The notes: a model not told the origin generated them from the sequence alone. Numbered from the stretch's first letter, positions 1 through 6,226 are shown. The stretch: 12,085 bases of DNA from Candidatus Methanogaster sp. UBA203 (GCA_002503595.1 DASC01000107.1:1-12085); one strand, 5' to 3'. Translations and numbers: made by a program.

Positions 1-89
1 CTGGAATTTTCGATTGTGCCCATCGCACCATACATTTCCTTAACGATGCATCCGGATTTCGCATAACTGGCGCAAGCCCACTGCTCGAT

Positions 90-111
90 AAAAAAAAATA
101 AAAATAAAAAA
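90..111 (-). terminator. T-rich terminator of ftr
   Basis: Read on the minus strand, about ten bases after the ftr stop codon, the sequence becomes an almost uninterrupted T run broken by two single A bases. Archaeal RNA polymerase terminates efficiently on such U-rich tracts without needing a hairpin. The roughly 89 bases to the left of it (1-89) hold no gene I can assign. Confidence 0.7.
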
Positions 112-122
112 GAGAGACGACC

Positions 123-1016
123 TCAGAAGAGATCGCCAAGATTGACCTTGAACGCGCCCAGACTTCCGCCGTAGTTTCCGGCAGTGATCTTCTTGACTCC
201 CGGGACCTTCGTAGCAGCCTCGATTCCGGCCTTGGTCGCGGCGGTCACGGCTTCGAGGTCAACACCATTGATCACGAGTTCATACACTGCATTGACATCG
301 GCAGGGATGTTCGTGTCCTCGACCTTGTCTTTGAGCGTCGGGGCAAATCTCTGGTTCGTTGTCGCCTGCATAAACGTGTACGTGTCCGCGCCCGGCTTCG
401 AACCGCTTGCAACGATCCCACCAGGGAATGGCGTGATCGAGCCTTTGCATTGCATGACCGCGTCCACTGCGTTCTCTGCTGCCGTAAGCCCGGTCATCTG
501 ACTATCTGCAAGGATGAAGAAGTTACCACCTGCAACACCCTCGACTGCACCGATTCCATGCTCTATGATAAAATCTCCTTCCATCATCGGGATCGCGTAC
601 GCTTTGCGCCCGCCGACCTCCAGTTCTGACTCATAACCATCTGCGAAGAATTTCATCTTAAAGCCCGTATCGAACTGCTTCTCTGCATCAGGTAGCCCGT
701 TCCATACCGCAGTCGTCGGTGCTGTCAAGACGCACTGTCCGATCCGTTTCAGTAACTGGTCCTCAAGCGCCTTGTATCCGAACGTGCATATCTGGATGTA
801 GACGCCGGGTCGTCCGTCAGGCGTCTCGCTGCCATCGACTACGCACTCGATGCCTGCCTCTGCCGGGCACATGATCACTGATGTTCCGAATCCCGTCGCC
901 TCTGTCGCAGCAACCATCGCCCAGCGCTTGCTCACGCCAGTAATCAGCACCCGTGCCACCTTGATACCAAACGCCTCTGCGTATGTATCCTCGATTTCAA
1001 CTCCGTTCAGTTCCAT
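123..1016 (-). CDS. ftr: Formylmethanofuran:tetrahydromethanopterin formyltransferase
   Basis: Ftr is a cytoplasmic enzyme that reversibly moves the formyl group between formylmethanofuran and tetrahydromethanopterin. It is the second step of CO2-reducing methanogenesis and runs in reverse during methane or alkane oxidation. The 297-residue product has the family's usual length and begins with the recognisable MELNGVEIEDTYAEAF. It also contains the family-typical ITPFPGG and SKPGADTYTFMQATTNQR stretches and the C-terminal NYGGSLGAFK. The ATG at 1014-1016 is preceded on the minus strand by GAGGT about eight bases upstream, which supports this start. A weak TATA-like ACTTTTAGTA lies near 1050-1060. 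The gene looks monocistronic: a T-rich terminator follows it, and no other C1-pathway gene adjoins it. I see no truncation or odd residue. Confidence 0.97.
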   Translation of the reverse strand: MELNGVEIEDTYAEAFGIKVARVLITGVSKRWAMVAATEATGFGTSVIMCPAEAGIECVVDGSETPDGRPGVYIQICTFGYKALEDQLLKRIGQCVLTAPTTAVWNGLPDAEKQFDTGFKMKFFADGYESELEVGGRKAYAIPMMEGDFIIEHGIGAVEGVAGGNFFILADSQMTGLTAAENAVDAVMQCKGSITPFPGGIVASGSKPGADTYTFMQATTNQRFAPTLKDKVEDTNIPADVNAVYELVINGVDLEAVTAATKAGIEAATKVPGVKKITAGNYGGSLGAFKVNLGDLF

Positions 1017-1137
1017 AGAAATACCTCTACGGTTTCATCAAATGGGATACTACTAAAAGTTTTACATGGACTCTGACGTCACTCAACCGCCGCGTAATAA
1101 TGGGACTTTTTATTATCTTCTGGAATGGGTTTTGGAA

Positions 1138-1205
1138 AACCACAGAGAGCACAAAGGACACAGAGAAAACAGCAACTCTCTGTGCCCTCCGTGTCCTCTG
1201 TGGTT
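1138..1205. repeat. CACAGAG-type hairpin repeat, copy 1
   Basis: A left arm (1138-1166) and right arm (1177-1205), each 29 bases, are reverse complements with about five or six mismatches, separated by ten bases. Each arm is built of roughly nine-base units around CACAGAG (complement CTCTGTG) and is capped by AACCAC/GTGGTT. The element lies between ftr and the 3' end of the ABCE1 gene. It could fold in RNA from either strand. A similar element occurs at 5987-6078, so this is a dispersed family rather than a local hairpin. The rest of 1017-1243 holds only the ftr promoter region. Confidence 0.85.
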
Positions 1206-1237
1206 AATCTTCTTCGCTATAATCAGAGTCCGCCCAG

Positions 1238-1243
1238 AAAAAA
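1238..1243 (-). terminator. Oligo-T tract just after the ABCE1 gene stop
   Basis: On the minus strand the TAA stop of the ABCE1 gene is followed immediately by six T residues. This is a simple U-tract terminator of archaeal type. The hairpin repeat a little further downstream (1138-1205) could act as a back-up, but it is not followed by a T run. Confidence 0.45.
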
Positions 1244-3004
1244 TTAAAAAGTCTCGTAATAATACTCACCGCTTGCCTTCTGCTCCCGATCAAGCCTGGA
1301 ACCCGGTTTGTTGATCCGCGGTCGTTTCGTCTCCTCGTCACGCCTGAATGTGATATCCAGATTCTTGAGGAACCTGTTCATGCCCTCGCGCAGACCGAAC
1401 GGTCCGAAGACCTCGCCATGTACGGCAGGCTCCCCTTCGAACACGAGCATCCGGTCACTCAGGAGATCGACCATGTAGATGTCGTGATCGATCACGATCG
1501 CTGTCGCGTGCTTGTTCTCGGCAAATCTCCGTATGGCAGAGCACGCAGAGACCCGCTGCTCGACATCGAGGTGCGCGGACGGCTCATCCAGCATGTACAG
1601 GTCGGCATCCCTGGAGAGACACGCAGCGATCGCAACCCGCTGGAGTTCGCCGCCGCTTAAGTCTGTGACCTCCCGTTCCATCAGGTACTTAAGCTGGAGC
1701 GGGTTTGTGATGCTGGTCTCGTAGTAGCTGGTATCGACGTAACGCGTGATACTCCGCAGGAAATCGTGGACCCGGACGAATGAATCCGGTTTTATGTACT
1801 GCGGTTTGTAGGAAATCCGGATATCTGTGGATATTTCGCCGGTTGTTGGCTCTTCCACTCCTGCAAGCAGTTTTGCAAACGTACTCTTCCCGATCCCGTT
1901 CGGACCGACCGCTCCGACGACCTCTCCTGCCCGCAACTCGCCGGCGGCCACCGAAAGCGAAAAGCCGCCCCGGTATGTCTTTGTAAACTCAGGGAACTCG
2001 AATAACACTGGAATGTCTTTTAAGGATCGCGGCGCATGTACCTCGAAATCGATCGAATCAGGTCTGATCCGCACGTTCTCCTCTGGCAGGAATCCGCGGA
2101 GATACTGGTTGACCGCCTGCCGAACGCCCTTCACGTGCGTGATCACGCCGAATCCGCCTGGCTCGCCGTATCCGATATGCGCCACATCGGCAAGCAGATC
2201 GAGGATCGCGAGATCGTGCTCGACCACCAGCACCGCGCTCTCGCCTGCAAGTTTCCTGATCAGGATCGCTGCACGGATGCGCTGGTAGATGTCGAGATAC
2301 GGGCTTATCTCATCGAAAAAATAGAAATCGGCATCTCTGGCAGCACATGCAGCGATCGCAACCCTCTGAAGCTCGCCACCGCTGAGATCACCGAGATCCC
2401 GGTTGCGGATGTGCCCGATCTCGAGTTCTGCGATCAGGTTCTCCAGTTCGCCACGTTCATCCACTTTCTCGAGCAATTCCGATACCTTACCGCTGAATAC
2501 TTCCGGAAGTCGGTCCACGTACTGTGGTTTCTGGGATAACCGTATTTCGTTTTTGGATATCTTCCGGAGATAGTCCTGCATCGCAGAACCGGAATAATAC
2601 TTGAGGATTTCATCCCAGTCCGCATCAGCACCGAGATTTGGCAATAGATTTCCGGAAAGGATCTGGACTGCTGTCGTCTTCCCTATTCCGTTCGGTCCAA
2701 GGATGCCGACCACCTTCCCGTGCTGCGGCAGCGGCAGCCCGAAGAGCACGAAGCCATTGGTGCCGTATCTGTGCGTCGGCTCTGTCAGGGACTCGGGAAG
2801 CGATATGATATGTATCGCGTCAAACGGGCATTTAGTGACGCAGATGCCGCAGCCGATGCAGAGTTCTTCGGAGATGACGGGCTTCTTCCCTTCCGCAATC
2901 ACGATGGTCTCGTCTCCGGTCCGCACGCGCGGGCAGTATTTGACGCACTCGTGCGAGCATGTATCTGGCTGGCATCGGTCCCTGTTCAGTATCGCAATTC
3001 TCAT
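1244..3004 (-). CDS. abce1: Ribosome recycling ATPase ABCE1 (RNase L inhibitor, RLI)
   Basis: ABCE1 is a soluble iron-sulfur ABC ATPase that splits ribosomes into subunits after termination, working with aRF1 or aPelota. All expected parts are present in 586 residues. The N-terminal ferredoxin-like domain has C11, C16, C20, C24 and C49, C52, C55, C59 for two [4Fe-4S] clusters. NBD1 has Walker A GPNGIGKT at 103-110, signature LSGGE at 207-211 and Walker B ending FFDE at 229-232. NBD2 has Walker A GPNGIGKS at 367-374, signature LSGGE at 449-453 and YMLDEPSAHLD. NBD1 has I233 where many ABC proteins have proline after DE; I recall similar sequences in Methanosarcina relatives. The ATG at 3002-3004 lacks a clear Shine-Dalgarno. 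A TATA-like ATTTTTACC about 30 bases upstream (3031-3039) suggests a nearly leaderless mRNA. Confidence 0.98.
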   Translation of the reverse strand: MRIAILNRDRCQPDTCSHECVKYCPRVRTGDETIVIAEGKKPVISEELCIGCGICVTKCPFDAIHIISLPESLTEPTHRYGTNGFVLFGLPLPQHGKVVGILGPNGIGKTTAVQILSGNLLPNLGADADWDEILKYYSGSAMQDYLRKISKNEIRLSQKPQYVDRLPEVFSGKVSELLEKVDERGELENLIAELEIGHIRNRDLGDLSGGELQRVAIAACAARDADFYFFDEISPYLDIYQRIRAAILIRKLAGESAVLVVEHDLAILDLLADVAHIGYGEPGGFGVITHVKGVRQAVNQYLRGFLPEENVRIRPDSIDFEVHAPRSLKDIPVLFEFPEFTKTYRGGFSLSVAAGELRAGEVVGAVGPNGIGKSTFAKLLAGVEEPTTGEISTDIRISYKPQYIKPDSFVRVHDFLRSITRYVDTSYYETSITNPLQLKYLMEREVTDLSGGELQRVAIAACLSRDADLYMLDEPSAHLDVEQRVSACSAIRRFAENKHATAIVIDHDIYMVDLLSDRMLVFEGEPAVHGEVFGPFGLREGMNRFLKNLDITFRRDEETKRPRINKPGSRLDREQKASGEYYYETF

Positions 3005-3210
3005 GTATCTAATCGTATTCGATCCGGGGTGGTAAAAATGTATGGCGGTTGGGGGTGTGCTTGCGACCGCACGTCGGGATTGTGGCGCAGTTCATCGCGG
3101 GTATTAGCGGGCATTTGCGATTCGGCAACCGAAATATCGATCGCAACTCGGGCAGTGAATCCTTCGCAACACGCAAGCGTGATCAGAGCTTTGCGCTGAC
3201 GTGTCGAAAG

Positions 3211-3220
3211 CTTTTTAAAA
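3211..3220 (+). promoter_or_regulatory. TATA-like element for the dockerin-like small ORF
   Basis: CTTTTTAAAA is the most TATA-like stretch before the small secreted ORF, and it places transcription start near 3240-3245. That gives a leader of about 10 bases to the ATG at 3254, or about 30 to the ATG at 3272. A second A/T-rich stretch at 3241-3250 is too close to serve the first ATG. The rest of 3005-3210 holds no gene I can support. Confidence 0.4.
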
Positions 3221-3253
3221 CCTCAAAATCCGAGATTCACAATTATAAATCCG

Positions 3254-3439
3254 ATGAAGGTGAAACGAAAAATGAAGAGACGAATGCGTTTATCGATATG
3301 TCTTTCAGTGCTACTGACTCTGGTTCTGGCTGCTTGCGCCTCTGCTTCTGAGGTGAAGCTCACGCCAGACGACGACATGGTAAACTCGCTCGATGCGCTG
3401 ATAATCCTGCAGGCGGCAGCCGGTCTGATCACGCTCTGA
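3254..3439 (+). CDS. Small secreted protein with half a dockerin motif
   Basis: The product is 61 residues. It has a basic N-terminus, a hydrophobic stretch at about 13-27, and either a lipobox-like L25-A26-A27-C28 or an A29-S30-A31 signal peptidase site. The exported remainder, about 30 residues, ends in VNSLDALIILQAAAG at 43-57, close to one F-hand of a type I dockerin (a calcium-binding loop then helix that docks onto cohesins). A functional dockerin normally needs two such repeats. The gene could be the C-terminal relic of a larger surface protein or a genuine minimal protein. The ATG at 3272 is an alternative start, with AGGTGA about eight bases upstream; it would still keep most of the signal peptide. 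It is convergent with the antitoxin-like gene. Its function is unknown. Confidence 0.6.
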   Translation: MKVKRKMKRRMRLSICLSVLLTLVLAACASASEVKLTPDDDMVNSLDALIILQAAAGLITL

Positions 3440-3460
3440 AGCGGAAGCGACAGTGAATGT

Positions 3461-3482
3461 GCCCGGAAATACTCTCCCGGGC
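3461..3482. terminator. Hairpin between convergent genes
   Basis: GCCCGG (3461-3466) and CCGGGC (3477-3482) form a perfect six-pair GC stem with a ten-base loop. It lies between the stop of the dockerin-like ORF and the stop of the antitoxin-like gene. No T run follows on either strand, so a role as a bidirectional terminator or mRNA 3'-end stabiliser is only inferred. Confidence 0.4.
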
Positions 3483-3485
3483 GCC

Positions 3486-3770
3486 TCACACCTTCGAAAT
3501 TACCATCTTCCCGTCCCTGACCGTAAAATCGACCGAGGTACCGGCGCCGATCGATAGCGCATCTGCAATCTCCTTTGGAATCCTCACAGCCACACTTCCG
3601 CCGAGGTTGAACGTCTTCCGCTTGAATAAACCGACCAGCCGGTCATGCTCCGCCTCGTCGATCCATTCATCCTTGCAGTTCGGACATACTTCAACCATAG
3701 CCCATACTCCCTTCTCTATCTCTCGCCTCTCCTCTACCAGTTCAGCATCGCAGAACGGACATTTTGTCAT
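3486..3770 (-). CDS. Zinc-ribbon/AbrB-domain protein, probable antitoxin
   Basis: The 94-residue protein has two parts. Residues 4-32 form a zinc ribbon with C4-P-F-C7 and C29-P-N-C32. Residues 52-94 form a SpoVT/AbrB swapped-hairpin DNA-binding domain, recognisable from GGSVAVRIPKEIADAL followed by a VDFTVRDGKMVISKV strand pair. AbrB-type antitoxins bind the promoter of their own operon and neutralise a partner toxin. The ATG shares bases with the TGA of the upstream DUF4258-like gene (overlap 3767-3770), and GGAGG lies about seven bases before it inside that gene, so the two are translationally coupled. The combination of an N-terminal zinc ribbon, a DNA-binding C-terminus and a toxin-first order recalls MqsRA, though MqsA uses a helix-turn-helix domain. 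The antitoxin role is inferred from architecture and context. Confidence 0.8.
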   Translation of the reverse strand: MTKCPFCDAELVEERREIEKGVWAMVEVCPNCKDEWIDEAEHDRLVGLFKRKTFNLGGSVAVRIPKEIADALSIGAGTSVDFTVRDGKMVISKV

Positions 3771-4012
3771 GATGAATCCTCCACAGTGATTATGTAGATC
3801 ACACGGCTTCTTATTGTGTATACGAACCGGATTGTAAAACCACCTATCACGCTCTCTATAATCCCAATATCTCCGTCTTTTCTGGGCTTTTTGATGTGCT
3901 TACCAGTTTTCAGACAGTGTCTCACTTCATCGGTCACCATCCGAAAGCGTTCTTTCAATCTATCGGAGGCATGTCTCCTGTATTTGATTGGCAAAGTGTG
4001 AAAGTCGATCAC
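3767..4012 (-). CDS. DUF4258-like small protein, probable toxin
   Basis: This is an 81-residue basic protein. It has the features I associate with DUF4258: an N-terminal helix with HASDRLKERF at 14-23, a second helix (TDEVRHCLKTGK), then beta strands ending FTIRFVYTIRSRVIYIITVE. Such proteins are often paired with small DNA-binding partners and are predicted RelE/BrnT-like ribonuclease toxins; no catalytic residue can be assigned from sequence alone. The start is GTG at 4010-4012, preceded by GAGG. An ATG two bases upstream is out of frame and meets a stop at once. Its stop overlaps the start of the zinc-ribbon/AbrB gene, and the pair stands alone between convergent and unrelated genes, as expected of a two-gene module. 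A toxic activity is inference. Confidence 0.72.
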   Translation of the reverse strand: MIDFHTLPIKYRRHASDRLKERFRMVTDEVRHCLKTGKHIKKPRKDGDIGIIESVIGGFTIRFVYTIRSRVIYIITVEDSS

Positions 4013-4023
4013 ATCAATCCTCG

Positions 4024-4049
4024 ATATACTTTCAATACTGAAGGTATAT
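4024..4049. promoter_or_regulatory. Palindromic operator candidate over the TA-like promoter
   Basis: Two 11-base arms (4024-4034 and 4039-4049) are reverse complements at 10 of 11 positions, with a four-base centre. The half-site reads ATATACTTTCA. On the minus strand the distal arm overlaps a TATA-like TTAATATAC (4044-4052). The proximal arm covers the expected transcription start near 4022, about ten bases before the GTG at 4012. A repressor bound here would block the promoter, which is how TA antitoxins commonly autoregulate. Confidence 0.6.
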
Positions 4050-4125
4050 TAATCTTTTCAGCAGGATAGGGGCAACCTCTACCTACCTTCGCCGCTTCCA
4101 CACCCGCCCCGACGTTTCGTTCCAC

Positions 4126-5331
4126 TCATAGAAACTCCATAAGCGTCCTCTGAAACCTGCATTCATCGAGTAACTGCATCTCACCCCGCCATCTGTCATG
4201 AGGCGTCCGGATGCGCGTCTGCATCTCAGAAAGCGCATCGTTGACGCCATCAAACCGCATCCCGTCCCCGGCAAGTGCGTCACGAACCGCCTCCCTGATC
4301 ACCCAGACCCCGAGCGGCGCCCAGTAATCGGGAAGAATCTCCCGCACGATGAACACCGACGCCTGCCGCCTGATCGCATGGAGATACTCGACAGCAGCGG
4401 TTCTTGCTGCATAATAGCCCCCTGCAAGCGATGAATACCCTTTCTTCCCGCCATACCCCTCCCGGTCGCTTCCGATCCACAGTTTCTCGGACCAGACCGA
4501 ATTCGGATGCCATATCTCGATTAACTCGAACGAAAAACATCTGGGGGTCAGCAGGATCTCGAAATGGTTGCCGAATTTCTCGGAAGTTGCGAGGACGATG
4601 TCGCGTATCTCCGGATAATCCCGTATATCGTCGAGCAGCATCTTTCCGACCATGTCATCGATCGCCGTGATCGACCACCGTGTCGGAACGAGCCGCCGCT
4701 CTCTTCCCAGGAGTCCGATCGAGAACATGCGCGTGATGTGGTGCTGCGAGATGTCATGCCGGCGCAGTTCACGTATCGAGTCCGCAGCAAGTACGTCGGT
4801 GTCAGACACCAGGTAATCGACCTTTCCCGGGACTTTCGGGTTCTCTGCAAGCGTGATCTTCTTAATCTCACCTGCAGGACCCATCGGCATCAGCGTGCCA
4901 TCGAATGCCACATTCACGTCCACCGGTTTCGTGAACCATACCTCGGTATCCACCGGCGTCTCAGCCATCGCCAGTTCCTGTGATGTCAGCAAAAAAGGGT
5001 TTTTGGGTGCCTTCGCATCCTTCACATCCATCCGGGTGTATGAGCGCACCAATCTCGACCGCAATCCGATGATCTCGTCGATACCCCTTTTCAGAAGTTC
5101 TTTCGGATCGTCATACTGCCGCGCCTCACTATCCCCCACATTCGGAGGTACCAGGGGTCCTGCAAAGATGTCGGGATAGCCTTTGCGTCCAACAAAAACA
5201 GATGGCGGGGACGCTCCGAAGAGATTGTCTGAGATGGGGATTGTCTCGACTGCCTTGAACCGCTCCAGAATCGGGCAGCGCGGGCGCCCACATAGCCCCT
5301 TTCCCTTGCAGATTACGCATTGATCCATCAT
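4126..5331 (-). CDS. nreA: DNA repair protein NreA with C-terminal PIP box
   Basis: The product is a 401-residue member of the archaeal Nre family, which is linked to DNA damage resistance and binds PCNA. The N-terminus shows the family's cysteine cluster C5-X2-C8-X5-C14-X4-C19, consistent with zinc binding. It continues into the conserved SDNLFGASPPSVFVGRKGYP and DIFAGPLVPP stretches, and later the DYWAPLGVWVIREAVRDAL stretch. The last eight residues, QRTLMEFL, fit the PCNA-interacting peptide consensus (Q, two residues, aliphatic, two residues, aromatic, then aromatic or aliphatic), as reported for archaeal NreA. Two consecutive ATG codons (5326-5331) are possible starts. A TATA-like TATTTTACA about 25 bases upstream and no Shine-Dalgarno suggest a leaderless mRNA. 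It is divergent from the DUF1699 gene across 85 bases. The molecular activity of the family is not settled. Confidence 0.93.
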   Translation of the reverse strand: MMDQCVICKGKGLCGRPRCPILERFKAVETIPISDNLFGASPPSVFVGRKGYPDIFAGPLVPPNVGDSEARQYDDPKELLKRGIDEIIGLRSRLVRSYTRMDVKDAKAPKNPFLLTSQELAMAETPVDTEVWFTKPVDVNVAFDGTLMPMGPAGEIKKITLAENPKVPGKVDYLVSDTDVLAADSIRELRRHDISQHHITRMFSIGLLGRERRLVPTRWSITAIDDMVGKMLLDDIRDYPEIRDIVLATSEKFGNHFEILLTPRCFSFELIEIWHPNSVWSEKLWIGSDREGYGGKKGYSSLAGGYYAARTAAVEYLHAIRRQASVFIVREILPDYWAPLGVWVIREAVRDALAGDGMRFDGVNDALSEMQTRIRTPHDRWRGEMQLLDECRFQRTLMEFL

Positions 5332-5349
5332 CCAGTCATTGGCATGGTA

Positions 5350-5358
5350 TGTAAAATA
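5350..5358 (-). promoter_or_regulatory. TATA-like box of nreA
   Basis: On the minus strand TATTTTACA is centred about 23-27 bases before the two candidate ATG codons of nreA. It would place transcription start at or within a few bases of the start codon, giving a leaderless mRNA. This agrees with the absence of a Shine-Dalgarno sequence. Confidence 0.4.
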
Positions 5359-5382
5359 GATGGCGGTCGAACCATCAAAGCA

Positions 5383-5390
5383 TTTTTAAG
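5383..5390 (+). promoter_or_regulatory. TATA-like box of the DUF1699 gene
   Basis: TTTTTAAG is centred about 30 bases before the ATG at 5417, so transcription should begin a few bases before the start codon. No Shine-Dalgarno is visible, so a nearly leaderless mRNA is likely. The element is separate from the nreA TATA box on the other strand. Confidence 0.5.
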
Positions 5391-5416
5391 GAGTCTGCCA
5401 TAGTTGGTATGCATTC

Positions 5417-5842
5417 ATGAGATTGCGGATAATCAGTTCGAAAGAAGAGATTGGCAAAGTGGATCCAGCAGAAGAGCTCGTGCATCTCACGTTCAGACCG
5501 TCGAACACGGACGTGGTTGCGCTGATAAAGGCATGTCCGAATCTTGTGGTGGTGCACATCCCAAGTTCATACAAGAAAACGATGTCGAAGTCAGCAACGA
5601 TGTTTCTGTCCGCAAACAACATCAAACTGCTCGCGGGCGATCTGCGCGGGCATCGCAAGGACGTTGACCAGTACTACACGGTAAGCGATGCCATCATATC
5701 AGAGATACTCGACCACCAGAAGAACGGACTTCGCAGGGATGAGATCGTTAGAAAAGCCGGCAGGAACTCCAGATTGAGTCCGGATCTCATCAACCATATC
5801 GTCGATATTAATAGCGAGCGGTTGAACATTCAGGAGTCGTAA
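5417..5842 (+). CDS. DUF1699 family protein
   Basis: The 141-residue product matches my memory of DUF1699, a family of unknown function found in methanogens and their relatives. Recognisable stretches are an N-terminal MRLRIISSKEEI, then LVHLTFRPSNTDVVALIKACPN at about 22-43, the IPSSYKKTMSKSATMFL stretch and GDLRGHRKDVDQYYTV. The first two thirds look alpha/beta. The last third (about 103-141) is helical and basic (RRDEIVRKAGRNSRLSPDLI) and could be a small helix-turn-helix, which would suit a regulator. The ATG at 5417 follows a TATA element by a spacing typical of leaderless genes. It ends at TAA 5840-5842, with a hairpin-T terminator about 50 bases on. No function should be assumed. Confidence 0.85.
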   Translation: MRLRIISSKEEIGKVDPAEELVHLTFRPSNTDVVALIKACPNLVVVHIPSSYKKTMSKSATMFLSANNIKLLAGDLRGHRKDVDQYYTVSDAIISEILDHQKNGLRRDEIVRKAGRNSRLSPDLINHIVDINSERLNIQES

Positions 5843-5872
5843 CGAAGTATTCGGATTTGCGAAATTCATGAT

Positions 5873-5986
5873 TTAATCAATTTTTAGAACATCTCCAATA
5901 TCATGTGGAGTTTTTGGCTCTTTGACAATTCGAGTTGCAAGCACTTTTCCACTCTTCTGGAGGATCTGGTCATGGTAAGGAAGATT
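5873..5986 (-). pseudogene. Possible 3'-terminal remnant of an unidentified gene
   Basis: On the minus strand an open frame runs from the edge of a CACAGAG hairpin repeat to a TAA at 5873-5875. It encodes about 37 protein-like residues, including ILQKSGKVLATRIVKEP and then TPHDIGDVLKID before the stop. The composition is that of a normal folded protein tail, and the frame has no start codon before it enters the repeat. I do not recognise the family. It may be the tail of a gene cut short when the repeat or a rearrangement arrived. A stretch this short can also be open by chance, so the call is weak. It overlaps the terminator of the DUF1699 gene on the other strand. Confidence 0.25.
5893..5915 (+). 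terminator. Hairpin plus T5 terminator after the DUF1699 gene
   Basis: CTCCA (5893-5897) and TGGAG (5906-5910) pair perfectly around an eight-base loop, and TTTTT (5911-5915) follows at once. An additional T5 run precedes it at 5881-5885. It lies about 50 bases after the DUF1699 stop on the same strand and is the natural end of that transcript. Confidence 0.6.
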
Positions 5987-6078
5987 AAACCACAGAGAGC
6001 ACAGAGGGACACAGAGAGTTGTTATTTTTACCTTTTACCCTCTCTGTGCCCTCTGTGCCCTCTGTGCTCTCTGTGGTT
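5987..6078. repeat. CACAGAG-type hairpin repeat, copy 2
   Basis: The outer 22 bases of the left arm, from AAACCACAGAGAG onward (starting 5987), pair perfectly with the end of the right arm (6041-6078). The left arm, ending near 6018, contains three CACAGAG units and the right arm four. The right arm has therefore gained one nine-base unit, evidence that the units expand or contract. The loop (6019-6040) is A/T-rich. The caps and units match the element at 1138-1205. Apart from this, 5843-6394 holds a terminator, a possible gene remnant, one more hairpin repeat and no intact gene. Confidence 0.88.
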
Positions 6079-6167
6079 TTCCGAAACCTTAAATCGAAAA
6101 TATCAAAAAGTCTCCGGGGTTTTGGTCACTGCAACGCGAGATATCAAAGACCCGAGTTTTTACGGAA

Positions 6168-6226
6168 TTACCGCCGAGAGCGCAGAGATCGCGGAGACCC
6201 TGCGCTCTCTGCGTACTCCGCGGTAA
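6168..6226. repeat. GC-rich variant hairpin repeat (GCAGAG type)
   Basis: Arms 6168-6188 and 6206-6226 (21 bases each) are complementary at 18 positions, capped by TTACCGC/GCGGTAA. The internal units read GAGAGCGCAGAG rather than CACAGAG, so it looks like a related but diverged class of the same hairpin design. It lies only about 90 bases from copy 2. It would form a stable stem in RNA from either strand. Confidence 0.75.

Noticed and set aside
1..89. Open reading on the minus strand continuing in frame after the ftr TGA (with YAKSGCIVKEMYGAMGTIENS-like residues), and short open frames on the plus strand
   Set aside because: Ftr is already full length and a T-rich terminator follows its stop, so readthrough is unlikely. 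The 89 bases show no convincing start codon or family, and I cannot choose a strand.
1138..1205. CRISPR array
   Set aside because: The repeating units are about nine bases with no unique spacers, and the whole forms one hairpin.
1418..3199. Several long plus-strand open frames opposite the ABCE1 gene
   Set aside because: They are antisense shadows of a fully conserved gene, with arginine/serine-rich products and no family match.
3187..3216. Hairpin AGCTTT...AAAGCT followed by T residues as a terminator
   Set aside because: No plus-strand gene ends before it, the stem is only six A/T-rich pairs, and the T run is more simply part of the TATA element for the next ORF.
3049..3351. Plus-strand 100-codon open frame before and across the dockerin-like ORF
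   Set aside because: The product has no recognisable domain, is non-uniform in composition, and overlaps the signal-peptide ORF in another frame, which has better promoter and start evidence.
4198..5320. Open frames on both strands within nreA
   Set aside because: They lie inside a complete, recognisable NreA frame and encode low-quality basic products.
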